Shown here: positions 63,474-64,000 of the stretch, one piece after another
How the letters are laid out: every line of letters starts with the position of its first letter
Numbering within the stretch: the first letter of the stretch is position 1
Assembly: GCF_026153355.1 (NCBI RefSeq)
Contig: NZ_CP110636.1
Span: 5,084,001-5,148,000 of the forward strand
Direction of reading: 5' to 3'
DNA from: Streptomyces endophytica
GTDB taxonomy: Bacteria > Actinomycetota > Actinomycetes > Streptomycetales > Streptomycetaceae
Length of the DNA: 64,000 nt
Notes under the pieces: generated by a model
Seen by the model: the letters and a program-made list of their open reading frames with translations, nothing else
What the model was told of the DNA's origin: nothing
Databases searched by the model: none
Position numbers and translations under genes: made by a program

Positions 63474-64000
63474 CCGCCGTCGGCAGCCCCCGATTCGCCC
63501 CCCGCTGGCTGGAGTTGCGCGAACGCGCCGACGCCGCGGCCCGGGCCCCCGAACTCCTCCGCCCGCTGCGCAGAGCGCTGGCCGGACGGCCCGGCCCGCC
63601 CGGTCTGACCATCCGGGACCTGGGCTGCGGCACCGGCTCCATGGCGCGCTGGCTCGCCGTCCGGCTGCCCGGTCCGCAGCGCTGGATCCTGCACGACCAC
63701 GACCCCGTGCTGCTCGCCGAGGCCGGCTCCCGGATGCCCGCAACGGCCGCCGACGGCACGCCCGTCACGGCCACCACCGAGCGCGGCGACCTGACCGCCC
63801 TCACCGACGCCGACCTCGCCGGGACCTCCCTGGTCACCGGATCCGCCCTGCTGGACCTGCTCACCCTCGACGAGATCGAGGCGCTCGCCGCGGCCTGTGC
63901 CGGTGCCGGCTGCCCGGTCCTGCTGGCGCTCTCGGTCTCCGGGCGGGTGGAGCTGACCCCGCCCGACCCGCTCGACGGGGAGCTGGCCGGCGCCTTCAAC
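63470..64000 (+). CDS. Class I SAM-dependent methyltransferase (3' partial)
   Basis: First 177 residues of a methyltransferase running off the window end. SAM loop IRDLGCGTGSMARWL, acidic HDHDPVLLAEA on strand 2, and ALLDLLTLDEIEAL. ATG 63470 overlaps the glycosyltransferase stop (ATGA). Substrate unknown; its tight coupling to the glycosyltransferase points to the same pathway. Confidence 0.85.
   Translation, partial: MTAVGSPRFAPRWLELRERADAAARAPELLRPLRRALAGRPGPPGLTIRDLGCGTGSMARWLAVRLPGPQRWILHDHDPVLLAEAGSRMPATAADGTPVTATTERGDLTALTDADLAGTSLVTGSALLDLLTLDEIEALAAACAGAGCPVLLALSVSGRVELTPPDPLDGELAGAFN

Overview
This is high-GC DNA with actinomycete (Streptomyces-type) gene organisation: strongly GC-rich third codon positions, GTG/TTG starts, AGGAGG-type ribosome binding sites, a modular NRPS/PKS assembly line and a complete whiE-type spore-pigment locus. 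No rRNA, tRNA, CRISPR array or insertion sequence was recognised.

Region 1 (1 to about 26.9 kb) is the 3' part of a hybrid NRPS-PKS cluster whose module order and predicted substrates match althiomycin. Order read from the sequence: Cy-A(Cys)-Ox-PCP, then a TubC-type docking domain, C-A(Ser)-PCP-E, Cy-A(Cys)-PCP-E, C-A(Gly-like)-PCP, KS-AT-ACP-TE. Downstream lie an alpha/beta hydrolase, a Bcr/CflA-like MFS exporter, an AurF-like di-iron N-oxygenase (candidate for the oxime), a SAM methyltransferase (candidate for the pyrrolinone O-methyl), an ABC-F ATPase (candidate ribosome protection) and another hydrolase. The glycine-loading start of the line lies to the left of the window.

Region 2 (27 to 45.6 kb) looks like ordinary chromosome: Rieske lipoprotein, S9 peptidase, HipA-like kinase with a DUF3037-like partner, two FabG-like reductases, a diverged aldo/keto-reductase homologue, uracil-DNA glycosylase, a TetR/FAD-monooxygenase divergent pair with four palindromic operators, a Gfo/Idh oxidoreductase, apolipoprotein N-acyltransferase, an ABC exporter with a SoxR/MerR-like promoter, a STAS protein and glutathione peroxidase.

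Region 3 (45.8 to 54.2 kb) is a whiE-like type II polyketide locus: a divergent FAD hydroxylase, then SchA/CurD protein, cupin, KS-alpha, CLF, ACP, aromatase/cyclase and TcmI-like cyclase, with a convergent extra O-methyltransferase. A perfect 40-bp palindrome separates the two.

Region 4 (54.2 to 64 kb) holds a secreted beta-helix protein, a TetR/UvrA-like (DrrC type) divergent resistance pair with twin operators, a VOC protein, and an operon of dehydrogenase, pterin-synthase-like protein, glycosyltransferase and methyltransferase beside a CDP-alcohol phosphatidyltransferase. The purpose of that operon is unknown.

Quality warning: at least 19 single-base indels (18 deletions, 1 insertion) break genes in this window. 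Nearly all sit in short C or G runs, often CCGGG. They look like consensus errors, so the broken genes are annotated here as whole genes with frameshifts.
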